A stretch of DNA of 28,157 nt from an uncultured Desulfovibrio sp. (GTDB lineage Bacteria > Desulfobacterota > Desulfovibrionia > Desulfovibrionales > Desulfovibrionaceae): contig CAJUMQ010000028.1 of NCBI GenBank assembly GCA_910587035.1, positions 1 through 28,157 of the forward strand. Reading direction: 5' to 3'. Each line of letters starts with the position of its first letter. The stretch's first letter is position 1. The notes under the pieces are model-generated. The model worked only from the letters and a program-made list of their open reading frames with translations. It did no database searches and was not told where the DNA came from. Both the position numbers and the translations under genes were made by a program. Positions 1-7,897 of the stretch are shown here, in pieces.

Positions 1-2
1 TG

Positions 3-164
3 CTACCAAAAGTTATTGCAAAAATCACACCTGAAAATTTGTTACACCGCCCAAACATTTCTGGGTAGTCTGAATCTATAGTAAAAGAACCCGCGCTTGC
101 GGTAAAGATATGGGCAAATATGTCCTTTGCCGCAATGAGAATTTTGGAAATTTTGAGCTGCCAT
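3..164 (-). pseudogene. Degenerate N-terminus of a tyrosine site-specific integrase
   Basis: Reading leftwards from an ATG at 164-162, preceded by an AGGGGG ribosome-binding site, the frame gives 40 residues containing YLYRKRGFFYYRFRLPRNVW. This resembles the start of many phage and island tyrosine recombinases, which begin with a basic, aromatic 'YLxRRGxxYYFRRRLP' segment. The frame stops at 44-42 (TAA) and again at 5-3 (TAG), so as written it cannot encode a whole integrase. A continuation in another frame (open to the window edge) does not look obviously homologous to me. The gene lies just beyond the 3' end of tRNA-Leu, where an island integrase normally sits. The assignment rests on a short motif seen by eye, so it is moderate. 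It could instead be a chance similarity in a short ORF. Confidence 0.5.
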
Positions 165-216
165 GTGACCCCCTGTGTGACCCCATAGGGCTAAAATCAC
201 TAAATTCGGGGTCACA
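164..216. repeat. Three copies of TGTGACCCC (two direct, one inverted) near the integrase start
   Basis: TGTGACCCC occurs at 164-172 and 176-184, and its reverse complement GGGGTCACA at 208-216. The cluster overlaps the ribosome-binding site and start codon of the integrase remnant and lies about 80-130 bp from the tRNA 3' end. Such spacing fits arm-type integrase or excisionase sites, or an autoregulatory operator. That role is inference; only the repeats are seen. Confidence 0.5.
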
Positions 217-243
217 GGAGGATTTTTTGAGCAAAAAATTATT

Positions 244-291
244 CAAAAAAAAAAGAGAAAAATTACAGCGAGTTAGCTATAATTTTTCTCT
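244..291 (-). terminator. Intrinsic terminator of tRNA-Leu
   Basis: Read on the minus strand, a near-perfect 16-bp stem (291-276 against 269-254, one mismatch) closes a 6-nt loop and is followed directly by a run of ten T residues (253-244). It starts only 7 nt after the tRNA CCA end. This is a textbook factor-independent terminator for the tRNA transcript. Confidence 0.85.
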
Positions 292-297
292 GAAAAA

Positions 298-382
298 TGG
301 TGCCGAGGGCGGGACTCGAACCCGCACGGCAATTGCCACTACCCCCTCAAGATAGCGTGTCTACCAGTTCCACCACCTCGGC
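298..382 (-). tRNA. tRNA-Leu (anticodon GAG)
   Basis: The minus strand folds as a class II tRNA. The acceptor stem is GCCGAGG (382-376) paired with CCTCGGC, the anticodon stem is CTATC/GGTAG around the loop TTGAGGG (anticodon GAG, reading CUC/CUU), there is a long variable arm as expected for leucine, and the T arm has GGTTCGAGTCC. The discriminator base is A and CCA (300-298) is genomically encoded. A promoter lies just upstream and a terminator just downstream, so it is a single-gene transcription unit. Its 3' half is a common attachment site, and an integrase remnant sits beyond it. Confidence 0.97.
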
Positions 383-391
383 GCGGAAGAT

Positions 392-420
392 AATATATGC
401 CAAAAGAATGTTGCTTGCAA
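392..420 (-). promoter_or_regulatory. Sigma70-type promoter of tRNA-Leu
   Basis: On the minus strand TTGCAA (420-415) is followed after exactly 17 nt by TATATT (397-392). The tRNA 5' end begins 9 nt later at 382. The same TTGCAA -35 hexamer appears in the promoter at 15533, which supports both calls. Confidence 0.7.
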
Positions 421-463
421 GAGTTTTATGTCAAAATTTTTTGCATCCGTAAATAGGCTAGCT

Positions 464-477
464 ATGGCATATGCCAT
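464..477. repeat. 14-bp perfect palindrome in the tRNA-Leu/DUF2156 gap
   Basis: ATGGCATATGCCAT is a perfect palindrome. It lies in the 239-bp gap between the tRNA promoter and the 3' end of the DUF2156 gene, about 45 bp upstream of the tRNA promoter. Apart from this palindrome and the stem-loop at 527-543 I see nothing else in the gap. It could be an operator or merely a relic; no function is claimed. Confidence 0.45.
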
Positions 478-526
478 CGCGCCATTGTAGTGCAAAGGCG
501 CGCGTTGTTTCACGCTGCGGAGAATT

Positions 527-543
527 TGGCCCAAAATGGGCCA
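527..543 (-). terminator. Possible weak terminator of the trmFO-DUF2156 run
   Basis: TGGCCCA/TGGGCCA forms a 7-bp stem with a 3-nt loop about 80 nt downstream of the DUF2156 stop. Read on the minus strand it is followed by AATTCT and not by a T-run, so as an intrinsic terminator it is weak. Confidence 0.3.
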
Positions 544-621
544 CTCTCCCCCCCAAGGATATTTTCAGGGCGAACAATGATACAGGCGGCTTGCATGGTG
601 TGCATATTCTGGATGCCGCTG

Positions 622-1512
622 TCAGGAGCTTATCCGCACAGTCTCTTTTTTGAGGAAATCGGCAGGCATGTATGTCATTTTAGCCTGACGCAATCCCTCC
701 TCATCCAGATCCTGAGCCCGGTTTATCCACACATAGCCCTTGCCTGCATTGCGGGCAAATTCGTAATTCATGGCCTGATAGACACCCTTGTAACCATTAA
801 GCCCCTTTTCAAAATGGACGCCAAGCGACTGCTCATCCAGGCTCTCGCCAACGCTGAAGGCAATCATCCTGTTGTCTACATACAGTGAACCGCCCACAAG
901 ATTGCGAAATTGATCCCAATTGGTGAGTACACGCCTTATGGCATCATTTTCAGCTCTGAGCGATGGAGAATCATCACATTCATGCCAATGGCACCATACA
1001 TCCTGCACTTCCAGCACATCACATGCCGTATCCACTCCCAGGGGCTTGTAGTCCGGTTCGCCATATGTCTTTATATAACTGTTGAGATGATTACGCTTTT
1101 TGTGAAAACGGTTGCCCGCGAGGCTGGCAAGATCATCCTGTCTGTACAGGTATTCCCATTGCCCTCTTTCCTCCACGCATTCGCATTTATCGCCGATGGC
1201 GTCTTTAAGGATGCCTGAAAGCTCGACAGGCACACGGATAAATTCGAGGGTGCCTGATGCTGCCATGGATTTGAGCAGATCCTTCCAGTCAGCCTTGGCC
1301 CAGTCACCCAGGGGCGCCCAGAAAACAGGTTTGGGCAAAGTCTGCCTTATCCAGCAGAGATTGTCTGCAAAGCACCATTCCAGGCCAAAATATTCCTGCC
1401 ACCCCCACAGATTCGCCAGGGTATAATCAAGTGATCTCCTGGGGGTGGCATCCCACAGTTCATAATATTCATCTTTCCGATCAATCGTCACAGGAGCGAA
1501 GTTTAAAGACAT
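622..1512 (-). CDS. DUF2156 family protein (GNAT-like lipid/aminoacyl transferase fold)
   Basis: Predicted soluble protein of 296 aa matching the pattern of PF09924 (DUF2156), the fold that also forms the C-terminal catalytic part of phosphatidylglycerol lysyltransferase. The stretch RFHKKRNHLNSY (about residues 135-146), followed by an acidic helix, is characteristic of standalone members, as is the C-terminal GYKGVYQAMNYEFARN...GYVWINRAQDLDEEGL segment. The standalone proteins have no firmly established substrate. The frame is open to 1542, but the ATG at 1512 is preferred because AAAGGA lies 6 nt upstream of it. It is the last gene of the minus-strand run, 57 bp after the MATE transporter, with which it is presumably cotranscribed. 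Family call is solid, biochemical role unknown. Confidence 0.85.
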   Translation of the reverse strand: MSLNFAPVTIDRKDEYYELWDATPRRSLDYTLANLWGWQEYFGLEWCFADNLCWIRQTLPKPVFWAPLGDWAKADWKDLLKSMAASGTLEFIRVPVELSGILKDAIGDKCECVEERGQWEYLYRQDDLASLAGNRFHKKRNHLNSYIKTYGEPDYKPLGVDTACDVLEVQDVWCHWHECDDSPSLRAENDAIRRVLTNWDQFRNLVGGSLYVDNRMIAFSVGESLDEQSLGVHFEKGLNGYKGVYQAMNYEFARNAGKGYVWINRAQDLDEEGLRQAKMTYMPADFLKKETVRISS

Positions 1513-1569
1513 TACAATTCCTTTGGATATGGCGGCGGACATTACCGCGCGCAGAATTATTTATCATTT

Positions 1570-2967
1570 TCAGGATTTTTCAACTGCATCCCTTTTCATC
1601 GCAAAACGCATCCAGTTCAACCTGGCTGTGACATACAGCATAATTACTGCCTGGATGCATTGTGAAATGAGCATGGCAGCAAAAACACCACTGGCCGTGC
1701 CCCACAGATAGTGCCCCAAAAACCAGCCAAGGGGAATACGCACAATCCAGAATGTTCCGCCAAAGACCATCAGGTTATAACGGGTGGCGCCAGCGCCAAC
1801 CATGATGCCGCCCATGACTGTACTGGCAATGGAAAAGGGGGTGGAAACAAGATTATAGGACAGATAGCTTGCAATCTGCAGTCTTGTGGCCGGATCCTCA
1901 GACAAAAAGGCAGCAATTTCCTGTCTGTATGGCCACAGACAGATGGCGACACATGTCATGGCCGCGCATGCGATGCCTGTAAGCTGCAGGCCAATTCGCC
2001 TGGCCTGGCGGGGCTTGCCTTCGCCAAGACTGTTACCCACAAGCACGGCACAGGTCATATTAAAGGCCATGCCAGGCATAAAAAGCAGGGCCTCGGCCCT
2101 TAAACCCGCTGTCAGGCCAGCAAGGGCGCTGACACTGTCCCTGGGCAAGGAGGCAACCAGCACAAAAAGGGCCATGTAACCAGATTGCCAAACCAGGGAT
2201 GCGGCGCCAGCCGGCACAGCCACCCGCAGGAGATATGGCAGAGCCTTTTTAAGCCAGGCAATGTCCGGCAGAGTTTTAAAGTCAAGATAACCGGACCTCC
2301 ACAACAAAAAACAGTTGGCAAAGGCCCCAATGGCCTGAGTGGACACATTGACCCACATTAAACCAGTATAACCCATGGCTGGAATGCCGAACCAGCCCAG
2401 GCCAAAACCAAGTGAGCCAAAAAAATTGGCGCCACATACCAACGCCGCAACCCAGAGGGGAGGAAGCACCTGCCTTGTGGAGCGGAACAGCACCCCGGTG
2501 GCGGAATAGACATATTGCAGGGGGAGGCCAATGATTGCGATATGCCATATGTCGCGGCTGATGGGTACTATATCCTCCGGCATGCTCACAAGATAAAAAA
2601 TATCATCACCAAATATCCAGGCCGGAAAGGCCATGGCAAGGCCAAGCCCAAGACTTCCGGCCACGGTGGTGAAGATATACAGCTTTGCACGCAGGAGACG
2701 GCCCATGCCAATGGACTGGCTGATGGCCGCGGTGGCGCCACTGCAGATGGACATGACGATGACCATTAAAAACAGGGCGCACTGGGTCACGAGACCAAGT
2801 GACGCCTGCACATCGCTTCCCAGCTGGCCAGCAGCCCAGATGGTGATGATACCTGTAAAAAAAAGCAGGTACATCATCAGCATCTGGGGCCATGTGAGGC
2901 GCCAGATATCCCTTGCTCCAAACCCCAGTTTTTTGGGGGAGAGAATTCCTAAATGCCTTTCAGGCAT
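1570..2967 (-). CDS. MATE family efflux transporter
   Basis: 465-aa integral membrane protein with about twelve hydrophobic segments arranged as two similar halves, typical of Na+- or H+-driven multidrug and toxic compound extrusion proteins of the inner membrane. Supporting features are WPQMLMMYLLFFTGIITIW in the first helix, the GATAAISQSIG stretch near residue 80, and the second-half counterpart LVGNSLGEGKPRQAR. Length fits the family (440-480 aa). The ATG at 2967 overlaps the end of lysA by 19 bp, and the GGAGG site is unusually close to it (1 nt). Translation is therefore probably coupled to lysA, or the true start is slightly inside. The substrate cannot be told from sequence; its place in a lysA operon does not by itself imply amino acid export. 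Confidence 0.92.
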   Translation of the reverse strand: MPERHLGILSPKKLGFGARDIWRLTWPQMLMMYLLFFTGIITIWAAGQLGSDVQASLGLVTQCALFLMVIVMSICSGATAAISQSIGMGRLLRAKLYIFTTVAGSLGLGLAMAFPAWIFGDDIFYLVSMPEDIVPISRDIWHIAIIGLPLQYVYSATGVLFRSTRQVLPPLWVAALVCGANFFGSLGFGLGWFGIPAMGYTGLMWVNVSTQAIGAFANCFLLWRSGYLDFKTLPDIAWLKKALPYLLRVAVPAGAASLVWQSGYMALFVLVASLPRDSVSALAGLTAGLRAEALLFMPGMAFNMTCAVLVGNSLGEGKPRQARRIGLQLTGIACAAMTCVAICLWPYRQEIAAFLSEDPATRLQIASYLSYNLVSTPFSIASTVMGGIMVGAGATRYNLMVFGGTFWIVRIPLGWFLGHYLWGTASGVFAAMLISQCIQAVIMLYVTARLNWMRFAMKRDAVEKS

Positions 2968-4220
2968 TCCTCCAGATCCCTTGCAGTCTGGCGGCGGCGT
3001 ATGAGCCTGGCAGAGCCATCGGCGCTTATAAGAACCTCTGCGGGCAGAAACCGCTGGTTATAATTTGATGCCATGCTGAAGCCATAGGCGCCGGCATCCA
3101 GCACTCCGATGAGATCGCCTGCCTCTATTTTTGGCAGGAGGCGGTTTTTTGCCAGAATATCGCCACTTTCGCAGATATTGCCCACAACCGTCTGCATCAT
3201 TGGCTTTTCGGAATCACCCTTTTGCCTGTAAATTTCGATATCATGGAAGGAATCGTACATCACGGGACGCTGCAGCACATTAAATCCAATATCCGTGCCA
3301 GCATAATGCGTATGGGCATTGCTTTTGACAGAGGTTACACGGCCGAGGAGAATTCCGCATTCCGCGACAACATAGCGCCCTGGCTCCACCAGAAAACGGC
3401 CACGATAGCCTGTCTTTGCAGCCCAGGATCGAATTGTGGCATCCAGGCCCCTGCCAAGGGCGGCCATGTCCAGCCTCTCCTCATGGTCGTATTTGTGATA
3501 GGGAATGCCAAATCCTCCGCCAAAATCGAGGATCTCAAGCTGTCTGAAAACATCTGGCGGCAGATTCTCGGCGATCTGGAGGAGTATGCCGGCGGCATCC
3601 AGAAATCCATCAGGCTTCATGAACAGGGATCCAATATGCTGGTTAAGACCTGATAGCACCAGCTCATGTTTATTCAGGATCGCAAGGATGTCATCAAGCC
3701 TGTCTGCGCCAATGCCGAACTTGGTGTTCGCCCCTGCAGTGATAACCTTTGCATTGTGCCCTTCGCCAATGCCGGGATTTATGCGAACCATCACCCTGCC
3801 ACCGCGATTCAGGGTTCCGTACATGTCCAGCTGGCACAGGGAATCCACACTTACAAGACAGCCATGGGTAATGGCCTCAAGCATTTCGGCTGGTGTATTG
3901 TTGTTGGATATGTAGAGAATATCTTCCGGCTCGTATCCGGCAAGAGTATCCATCGCCAGCTCACCTGGGCTCATGGCATCAACTGTCAGCCCCTCATCCC
4001 TGATGATTTTTAATAGAGCGGGATTGGAATTGGCCTTTACCGAATAATTGACCACAAAGCCCTCATACGAGGACAGGGCTTTGAGATCGCGGCATCTCTG
4101 GCGCAAAATATTTTCGTTATAGACGTAGAGAGGAGTGCCGTGGGCATCAGCAAGCTCATGCGGAGTGATCTCTCCAAAAAAATTTATACTGTCTGTGTAT
4201 TGGGAGCGGATGGCGAACAT
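2949..4220 (-). CDS. lysA: Diaminopimelate decarboxylase
   Basis: Cytoplasmic PLP enzyme (423 aa, fold type III) that decarboxylates meso-diaminopimelate to L-lysine, the last step of lysine synthesis. Seen motifs: YSVKANSN with the PLP-binding lysine at residue 62, HIGSLF, the phosphate-binding DFGGGFGIPY, EPGRYVVAECG, the cross-subunit active-site CESGD, and the C-terminal AGAYGFSMASNYN. The ATG at 4220 has GGAGG 4 nt upstream. It follows trmFO by 24 bp and overlaps the MATE gene, so the run looks like one operon. I see no lysine riboswitch ahead of it. Confidence 0.97.
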   Translation of the reverse strand: MFAIRSQYTDSINFFGEITPHELADAHGTPLYVYNENILRQRCRDLKALSSYEGFVVNYSVKANSNPALLKIIRDEGLTVDAMSPGELAMDTLAGYEPEDILYISNNNTPAEMLEAITHGCLVSVDSLCQLDMYGTLNRGGRVMVRINPGIGEGHNAKVITAGANTKFGIGADRLDDILAILNKHELVLSGLNQHIGSLFMKPDGFLDAAGILLQIAENLPPDVFRQLEILDFGGGFGIPYHKYDHEERLDMAALGRGLDATIRSWAAKTGYRGRFLVEPGRYVVAECGILLGRVTSVKSNAHTHYAGTDIGFNVLQRPVMYDSFHDIEIYRQKGDSEKPMMQTVVGNICESGDILAKNRLLPKIEAGDLIGVLDAGAYGFSMASNYNQRFLPAEVLISADGSARLIRRRQTARDLEECLKGI

Positions 4221-4244
4221 TTATCCTCCAGCATGGTTGTTGGT

Positions 4245-5594
4245 TTATGGCAAGGGGGAGCTGGCGAGCCACGCCTGGAATGCAGCCCTTGCGCGATCCG
4301 AGTACAGGGCTCTGCGCTCCTTTTTTTTGATCTTCCCCCCCAGTTCCGGCATCAGACCAAAGTGGGCATTGGAGGGCTGGAAGTTTTTCACCGGTCTGCG
4401 CAAATGGCAAAGCAGCGCGCCCAGAGCTGTCTCTGGCGGGGGGGGAGATGGTGGCAAACCTTTGGCTCGCCCTGCAAGATAGAGTGCTGTCCAGAGACCT
4501 GATGCGGCGGATTCCACATACCCTTCAACACCTGTTATCTGGCCGGCCAGAAAAATGTTCCTGCGATTTTTAAGCGACAGATCATCCGCCAGCACTTCCG
4601 GAGCATTGACATATGTATTGCGATGCATGCTGCCATACCTGGCAAATTGCGCATTCCCAAGGCCCGGAACAAGCCGGAAAATGCGCAGCTGCTCGCCTTG
4701 AAGCAGTTTTGTCTGGCAGCCAACAAGATTGCAGGTCTCCATGTTGCTTTTTTCCGGCCTGAGCTGCAACACAGCCCATGGCCTTTTGCCAGTGCGCGGG
4801 TCAACCAGGCCCACCGGTTTTAATGGCCCAAAAGCCAGGGTGCGCGCTCCTCTCGCAGCCAGCGCCTCGATGGGCATGCAGCCCTCGAAATGTCTTTCCT
4901 CATCTGTATGGGCTGGCTGAAAAATTTTGCCCTGGCAAAGAGCTGCATGAAAAATCTCATATTCTTCCCTGGTAAATGGACAATTCAGATAATCGCCAGG
5001 GTTGTCATCCCCGTTTTCATTGCCATAGCGGGATGCCCTAAACACAATGCCCATATCCAGAGAAGCAGTCCAGACGATTGGCGCAATGGCATCGTAAAAA
5101 TAGCAATGGCCATGGCCGCACAAATCCGCCATTTCTCTGGCAATGCCATCGCTGGCAAGGGGGCCTGCCGCGATTATGACAGTGTGCGCCCCGGCTTCGG
5201 CAAGCGCTGCATCATCAAGGGAATCAATGCGCCGGTTGATCAGCTTTATATGGGGAGAAGCAGTAACCATTTCTGAAATCGTCCGGGCGAAAGACTCCCT
5301 GTCAACTGCCAGGGCCTTTCCTGCTGGTATGGCGCAGGCATCCGCTGCGGCCATGATCCGGCTGCCAAGGGCCCGCATTTCAATCTTTAACAGGCCAACC
5401 CCGCTGGCGGGATCATTTGAACGGAATGAATTTGAACAAACCAGCTCCGCCAGATCATTGCTGACATGGGCTTCGGAACGATAGCCTGGTTTTTGTTCAA
5501 AAAGGGTGACGCGCAGGCCCCGTGCAGCCAGGGCAAGTGCGCATTCACAGCCCGCAAGGCCAGCGCCTATTATGGCAAAATCTGTTTCAGGCAA
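4245..5594 (-). CDS. trmFO: Methylenetetrahydrofolate-tRNA-(uracil-5-)-methyltransferase
   Basis: FAD- and folate-dependent enzyme making 5-methyluridine at position 54 of the tRNA T-loop, using 5,10-methylene-THF in place of SAM. Near the N-terminus is the FAD-binding FAIIGAGLAGCECALALA, followed by the family signatures VTLFEQKP, ELVCSNSFRSN, GLLKIEMRALGS and the late FLAGQITGVEGYVESAASG. Cysteines of the catalytic type are present (VCSNS; NLVGCQTKL). No ATG opens the frame. A TTG at 5594 has AGGA 7 nt upstream and gives about 449 aa, matching the family. The longest reading starts at a TTG at 5645 with a poorly spaced AGGGA, and an in-frame TAG lies three codons further up. First gene of the trmFO-lysA-MATE-DUF2156 run. 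Confidence 0.93.
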   Translation of the reverse strand: MPETDFAIIGAGLAGCECALALAARGLRVTLFEQKPGYRSEAHVSNDLAELVCSNSFRSNDPASGVGLLKIEMRALGSRIMAAADACAIPAGKALAVDRESFARTISEMVTASPHIKLINRRIDSLDDAALAEAGAHTVIIAAGPLASDGIAREMADLCGHGHCYFYDAIAPIVWTASLDMGIVFRASRYGNENGDDNPGDYLNCPFTREEYEIFHAALCQGKIFQPAHTDEERHFEGCMPIEALAARGARTLAFGPLKPVGLVDPRTGKRPWAVLQLRPEKSNMETCNLVGCQTKLLQGEQLRIFRLVPGLGNAQFARYGSMHRNTYVNAPEVLADDLSLKNRRNIFLAGQITGVEGYVESAASGLWTALYLAGRAKGLPPSPPPPETALGALLCHLRRPVKNFQPSNAHFGLMPELGGKIKKKERRALYSDRARAAFQAWLASSPLP

Positions 5595-5739
5595 TGCAAA
5601 ATCCTGTTTTTGGCATATCTTGCGCCAAAACTCCCCCAAATTCAAGTTCCCTAGTGGCGGTCTTCCGGCCTGGAAAAAATGATTGCACTACAGGCCAGAA
5701 ATGATGCCCGGGGAGACGGCACATTGGCGCAATGAGACT

Positions 5740-6498
5740 CTATCTGACAAGCTCTATGTCAAATAGAACCTTGTCACCAGGATGCATCATGATTGCCGCA
5801 TATACAGCCCTGCCCGATTTGTCGCAGGCATATCTTTGCACATGCGCCACAGGAGAGCCACAAGGGATGCGCAGATGAAGCGACGCATCGGGCGAGGCTG
5901 TGCCAATGGTCAGCTGCTGCCTTGCCCTGACAATATTAATCTTCAGCTAATCCATTACAGGTATTACAGTTGTGGCATTGAATCTGTCTGGAGCGCGGTC
6001 AAAGATATCCTTGTCCAGATAAAGATCAATGTAGGCAAAACGGATGTTATCCTTGATATGCACGCGGCGCATATAGCGATAGACAGGCACAGGCTCAAGC
6101 TGCCAGGGAGCCAGCAGCGGGCAACTCGTGGTATCGTAGGCCTCAAGCAGCTCCACACTGGCGCCCTCGATTCTTTTGACAAGATTTTGCCATGATGTGT
6201 GCATGCTCTGAAAGATCTTGCGCGGCAGACTTGAGGCCACATGAACTCCTCTGCCCTGCCTGGAGGTAAGGTAACCTTCGGCCACAAGCATCTGCACAGC
6301 CTGCCTGACAGTAACCCGGGCCACATCAAAATGTGCGGCCATCTGCAAAAGATTTGGCAATCTGGCCCCAGCCGGAAGCTTTCCAAGCTCTATCTGCTGG
6401 CGGAAAATATCCGCAAGCTGGATGTACAGGGGCTGCCCTGGCCTGATAAATTGAACCGGACCAGGAAAATTCAGGTAAAAATCCGTGTTATCGCCCAC
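5740..6498 (-). pseudogene. GntR/UTRA transcriptional regulator interrupted by an in-frame TAG
   Basis: From a GTG at 6498 (AAGGTG just upstream) the frame encodes a GntR winged helix (about residues 22-88; ARLPNLLQMAAHFDVARVTVRQAV and LTSRQGRGVHV) and the first part of a UTRA/HutC ligand-binding domain. It meets TAG at 5949-5947 after 183 residues. The same frame then continues for 68 sense codons to a TAG at 5742-5740. That continuation (RARQQLTIGTASPDASLHL, then RIPCGSPVAHVQRYACDKSG) is exactly the missing C-terminal half of UTRA, including the 'G.PV..v.R...d..G' pattern. Total length of 252 codons equals a normal family member. So it is either a recent nonsense mutation or a recoded stop. 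The split product would keep DNA binding and lose most of the effector domain. It lies 95 bp or more upstream of trmFO on the same strand. Confidence 0.8.
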
Positions 6499-6519
6499 AA
6501 TTCACCTTTTAAGGTTAAG

Positions 6520-6537
6520 TCAATTGAATGTATTATA
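6520..6537 (-). promoter_or_regulatory. Candidate promoter -10 and operator of the GntR-type gene
   Basis: On the minus strand TATAAT (6537-6532) lies about 33 nt ahead of the GTG start. Between them is the 8-bp palindrome TCAATTGA (6527-6520), which could be an autoregulatory site of a GntR-type protein. No good -35 hexamer is seen at 17 nt, so the promoter call is tentative. Confidence 0.4.
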
Positions 6538-6883
6538 AAAAAGACGGAACCGGCCTGCAGGCAGATTTTCAGATTGCCAGGCGACAGGCGCAAAGACGGC
6601 AAATTTTCCCCATTCAACTTTTGTTGACAAAATGACATGCCAGGCTGAAATTGCCACAATTTTAATCATCGCATGCCAGATATTTGCCCTGGCGCCTGGT
6701 GCCAGTTTGATCCCCCGACTCTGAAAAAACACAATGGTTTTGCACGTTTTCTCAATAATATGTCATTCTCCTCTTCCCTGCAATGTACAGGCATTTTGCC
6801 CATTTATGTGGCAAAATAAGTATTGCCGCCTGATATTGCCATCACCTTGAAGAAATGGAAAATCCCCTGTAGTATCCTTGGCG
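6538..6883. other. Intergenic region between the divergent GntR-type and M23 genes
   Basis: About 350 bp without a supportable gene. It holds TTCAACTTTTGTTGAC (6615-6628, containing a TTGACA hexamer with no matching -10) and the inverted repeat ATTTTGCC/GGCAAAAT (6793-6800 and 6810-6817, 9-nt loop) about 70 bp ahead of the M23 start. Neither is followed by a T-run. It presumably carries the M23 promoter, which I cannot place with confidence. Confidence 0.4.
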
Positions 6884-7774
6884 ATGCTATTTGGTAAATA
6901 TCAGATCGTAATCTTCAGGGAGGGCCGCAGTGGCAGCCGCAACATGCATATTCGCGGCTGGGTCTGCGCCCTTGCCATCATATTTGTGCTTGCCCTTCTG
7001 GCATGCAATGCCTGGTTATGGAATGAATGGCTTGATGACCTGAAGATCAAGTCCGAATTAAAAAATGCCCAACTTGTCATTGACGAACAGAGGCATCAGA
7101 CCATAAATCTTGCCGGCCGCATCACAGCCCTGAGCCAGGATCTTGAACGTGTGCAGAAATTTGATTCCCGCCTGCGTCTCATGATGAACATGGAAAAGGA
7201 CGCGGCGGAAATTGGCGACAGCCCTGGCGATTTTTCCCGCACATATCTGCCCGTGCACAGACAGGCCCTGGCGGCCCGAAAAATGCAGGAATTTCTGGAC
7301 AGGCTGTCGGAAGCCACCAAACTGGAGGAAGTGCGCCAGCAGGATCTTTTGCGCACATTGCGTGAAAATCGCGGCATACTCACATCCATGCCATCCATCT
7401 GGCCTGTTACCGGCTTTGTGTCCTCGAGTTTTGGCGGCAGGCGCTCCCCCTTCGGAATGGGTTCCCAGTTCCACAAGGGGCTTGATATCAGCAACCGCAT
7501 CGGCACTCCCATTGTCGCTCCGGCAGATGGAACAGTCATCCTCTCCAGACCGGATGGCGCATATGGCAACAGTGTGGAGATCAATCATGGCGGCGGCATT
7601 ATCACAAAATACGCGCACATGCAGCGGGCAACGGTAAAGGAGGGCGACTGGGTCAAAAGGGGCCAGGTTCTGGGGCATATAGGCATGACTGGGCGCACCA
7701 CCGGGCCACATCTGCACTATGAGGTGCGCGTCAATGGCGTGCCTGTCAATCCCATGCGATATATTCTGGAATAG
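6884..7774 (+). CDS. M23 family murein endopeptidase (LytM domain), membrane-anchored
   Basis: 296-aa cell-envelope protein: a short basic cytoplasmic start, one transmembrane helix (about 25-45), a charged, heptad-rich coiled coil (about 55-165), and a C-terminal LytM/M23 domain in the periplasm. The zinc-site motifs are complete: HKGLD near residue 200, the TKYAHM segment, and HLHYEV at about 276-281. It should therefore be an active peptidoglycan cross-link hydrolase and not a degenerate EnvC-like activator. The frame opens at a TTG at 6878, but the ATG at 6884 (MLFGKYQIVIF) is the likely start; no strong ribosome site is visible. It stands alone between a divergent regulator and the transporter operon. 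Confidence 0.9.
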   Translation: MLFGKYQIVIFREGRSGSRNMHIRGWVCALAIIFVLALLACNAWLWNEWLDDLKIKSELKNAQLVIDEQRHQTINLAGRITALSQDLERVQKFDSRLRLMMNMEKDAAEIGDSPGDFSRTYLPVHRQALAARKMQEFLDRLSEATKLEEVRQQDLLRTLRENRGILTSMPSIWPVTGFVSSSFGGRRSPFGMGSQFHKGLDISNRIGTPIVAPADGTVILSRPDGAYGNSVEINHGGGIITKYAHMQRATVKEGDWVKRGQVLGHIGMTGRTTGPHLHYEVRVNGVPVNPMRYILE

Positions 7775-7812
7775 GTCTTTTTGCATGTATCTACACAAGG
7801 GCTGCCCTGCAG

Positions 7813-7832
7813 GCATGTGCAAGGCCACATGC
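7813..7832 (+). repeat. Inverted repeat ahead of the SDF transporter
   Basis: GCATGTG/CACATGC forms a 7-bp stem with a 6-nt loop in the 123-bp gap between the M23 gene and the transporter, 65 bp before its start. No T-run follows. It could be part of a leader or an operator; no claim beyond the repeat. Confidence 0.4.
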
Positions 7833-7897
7833 ACGATACCGGTTTTACAAATCGGCAACCATCAAAAAAAATTTTCCTGGCTCTAGGGAGGTCACAC

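Noticed and set aside
110..355. 81-residue plus-strand ORF
   Set aside because: It overlaps the tRNA-Leu and its terminator on the other strand, and its end (EGGTRTRTAIATTPSR) is simply the tRNA read as protein.
4221..4244. Possible lysine riboswitch ahead of lysA
   Set aside because: lysA follows trmFO by 24 bp, leaving no room for an aptamer.
5947..5949. Selenocysteine insertion in the GntR-type gene
   Set aside because: The codon is TAG, not TGA. Pyrrolysine is only a remote possibility because this is a regulator and not a methylamine methyltransferase.
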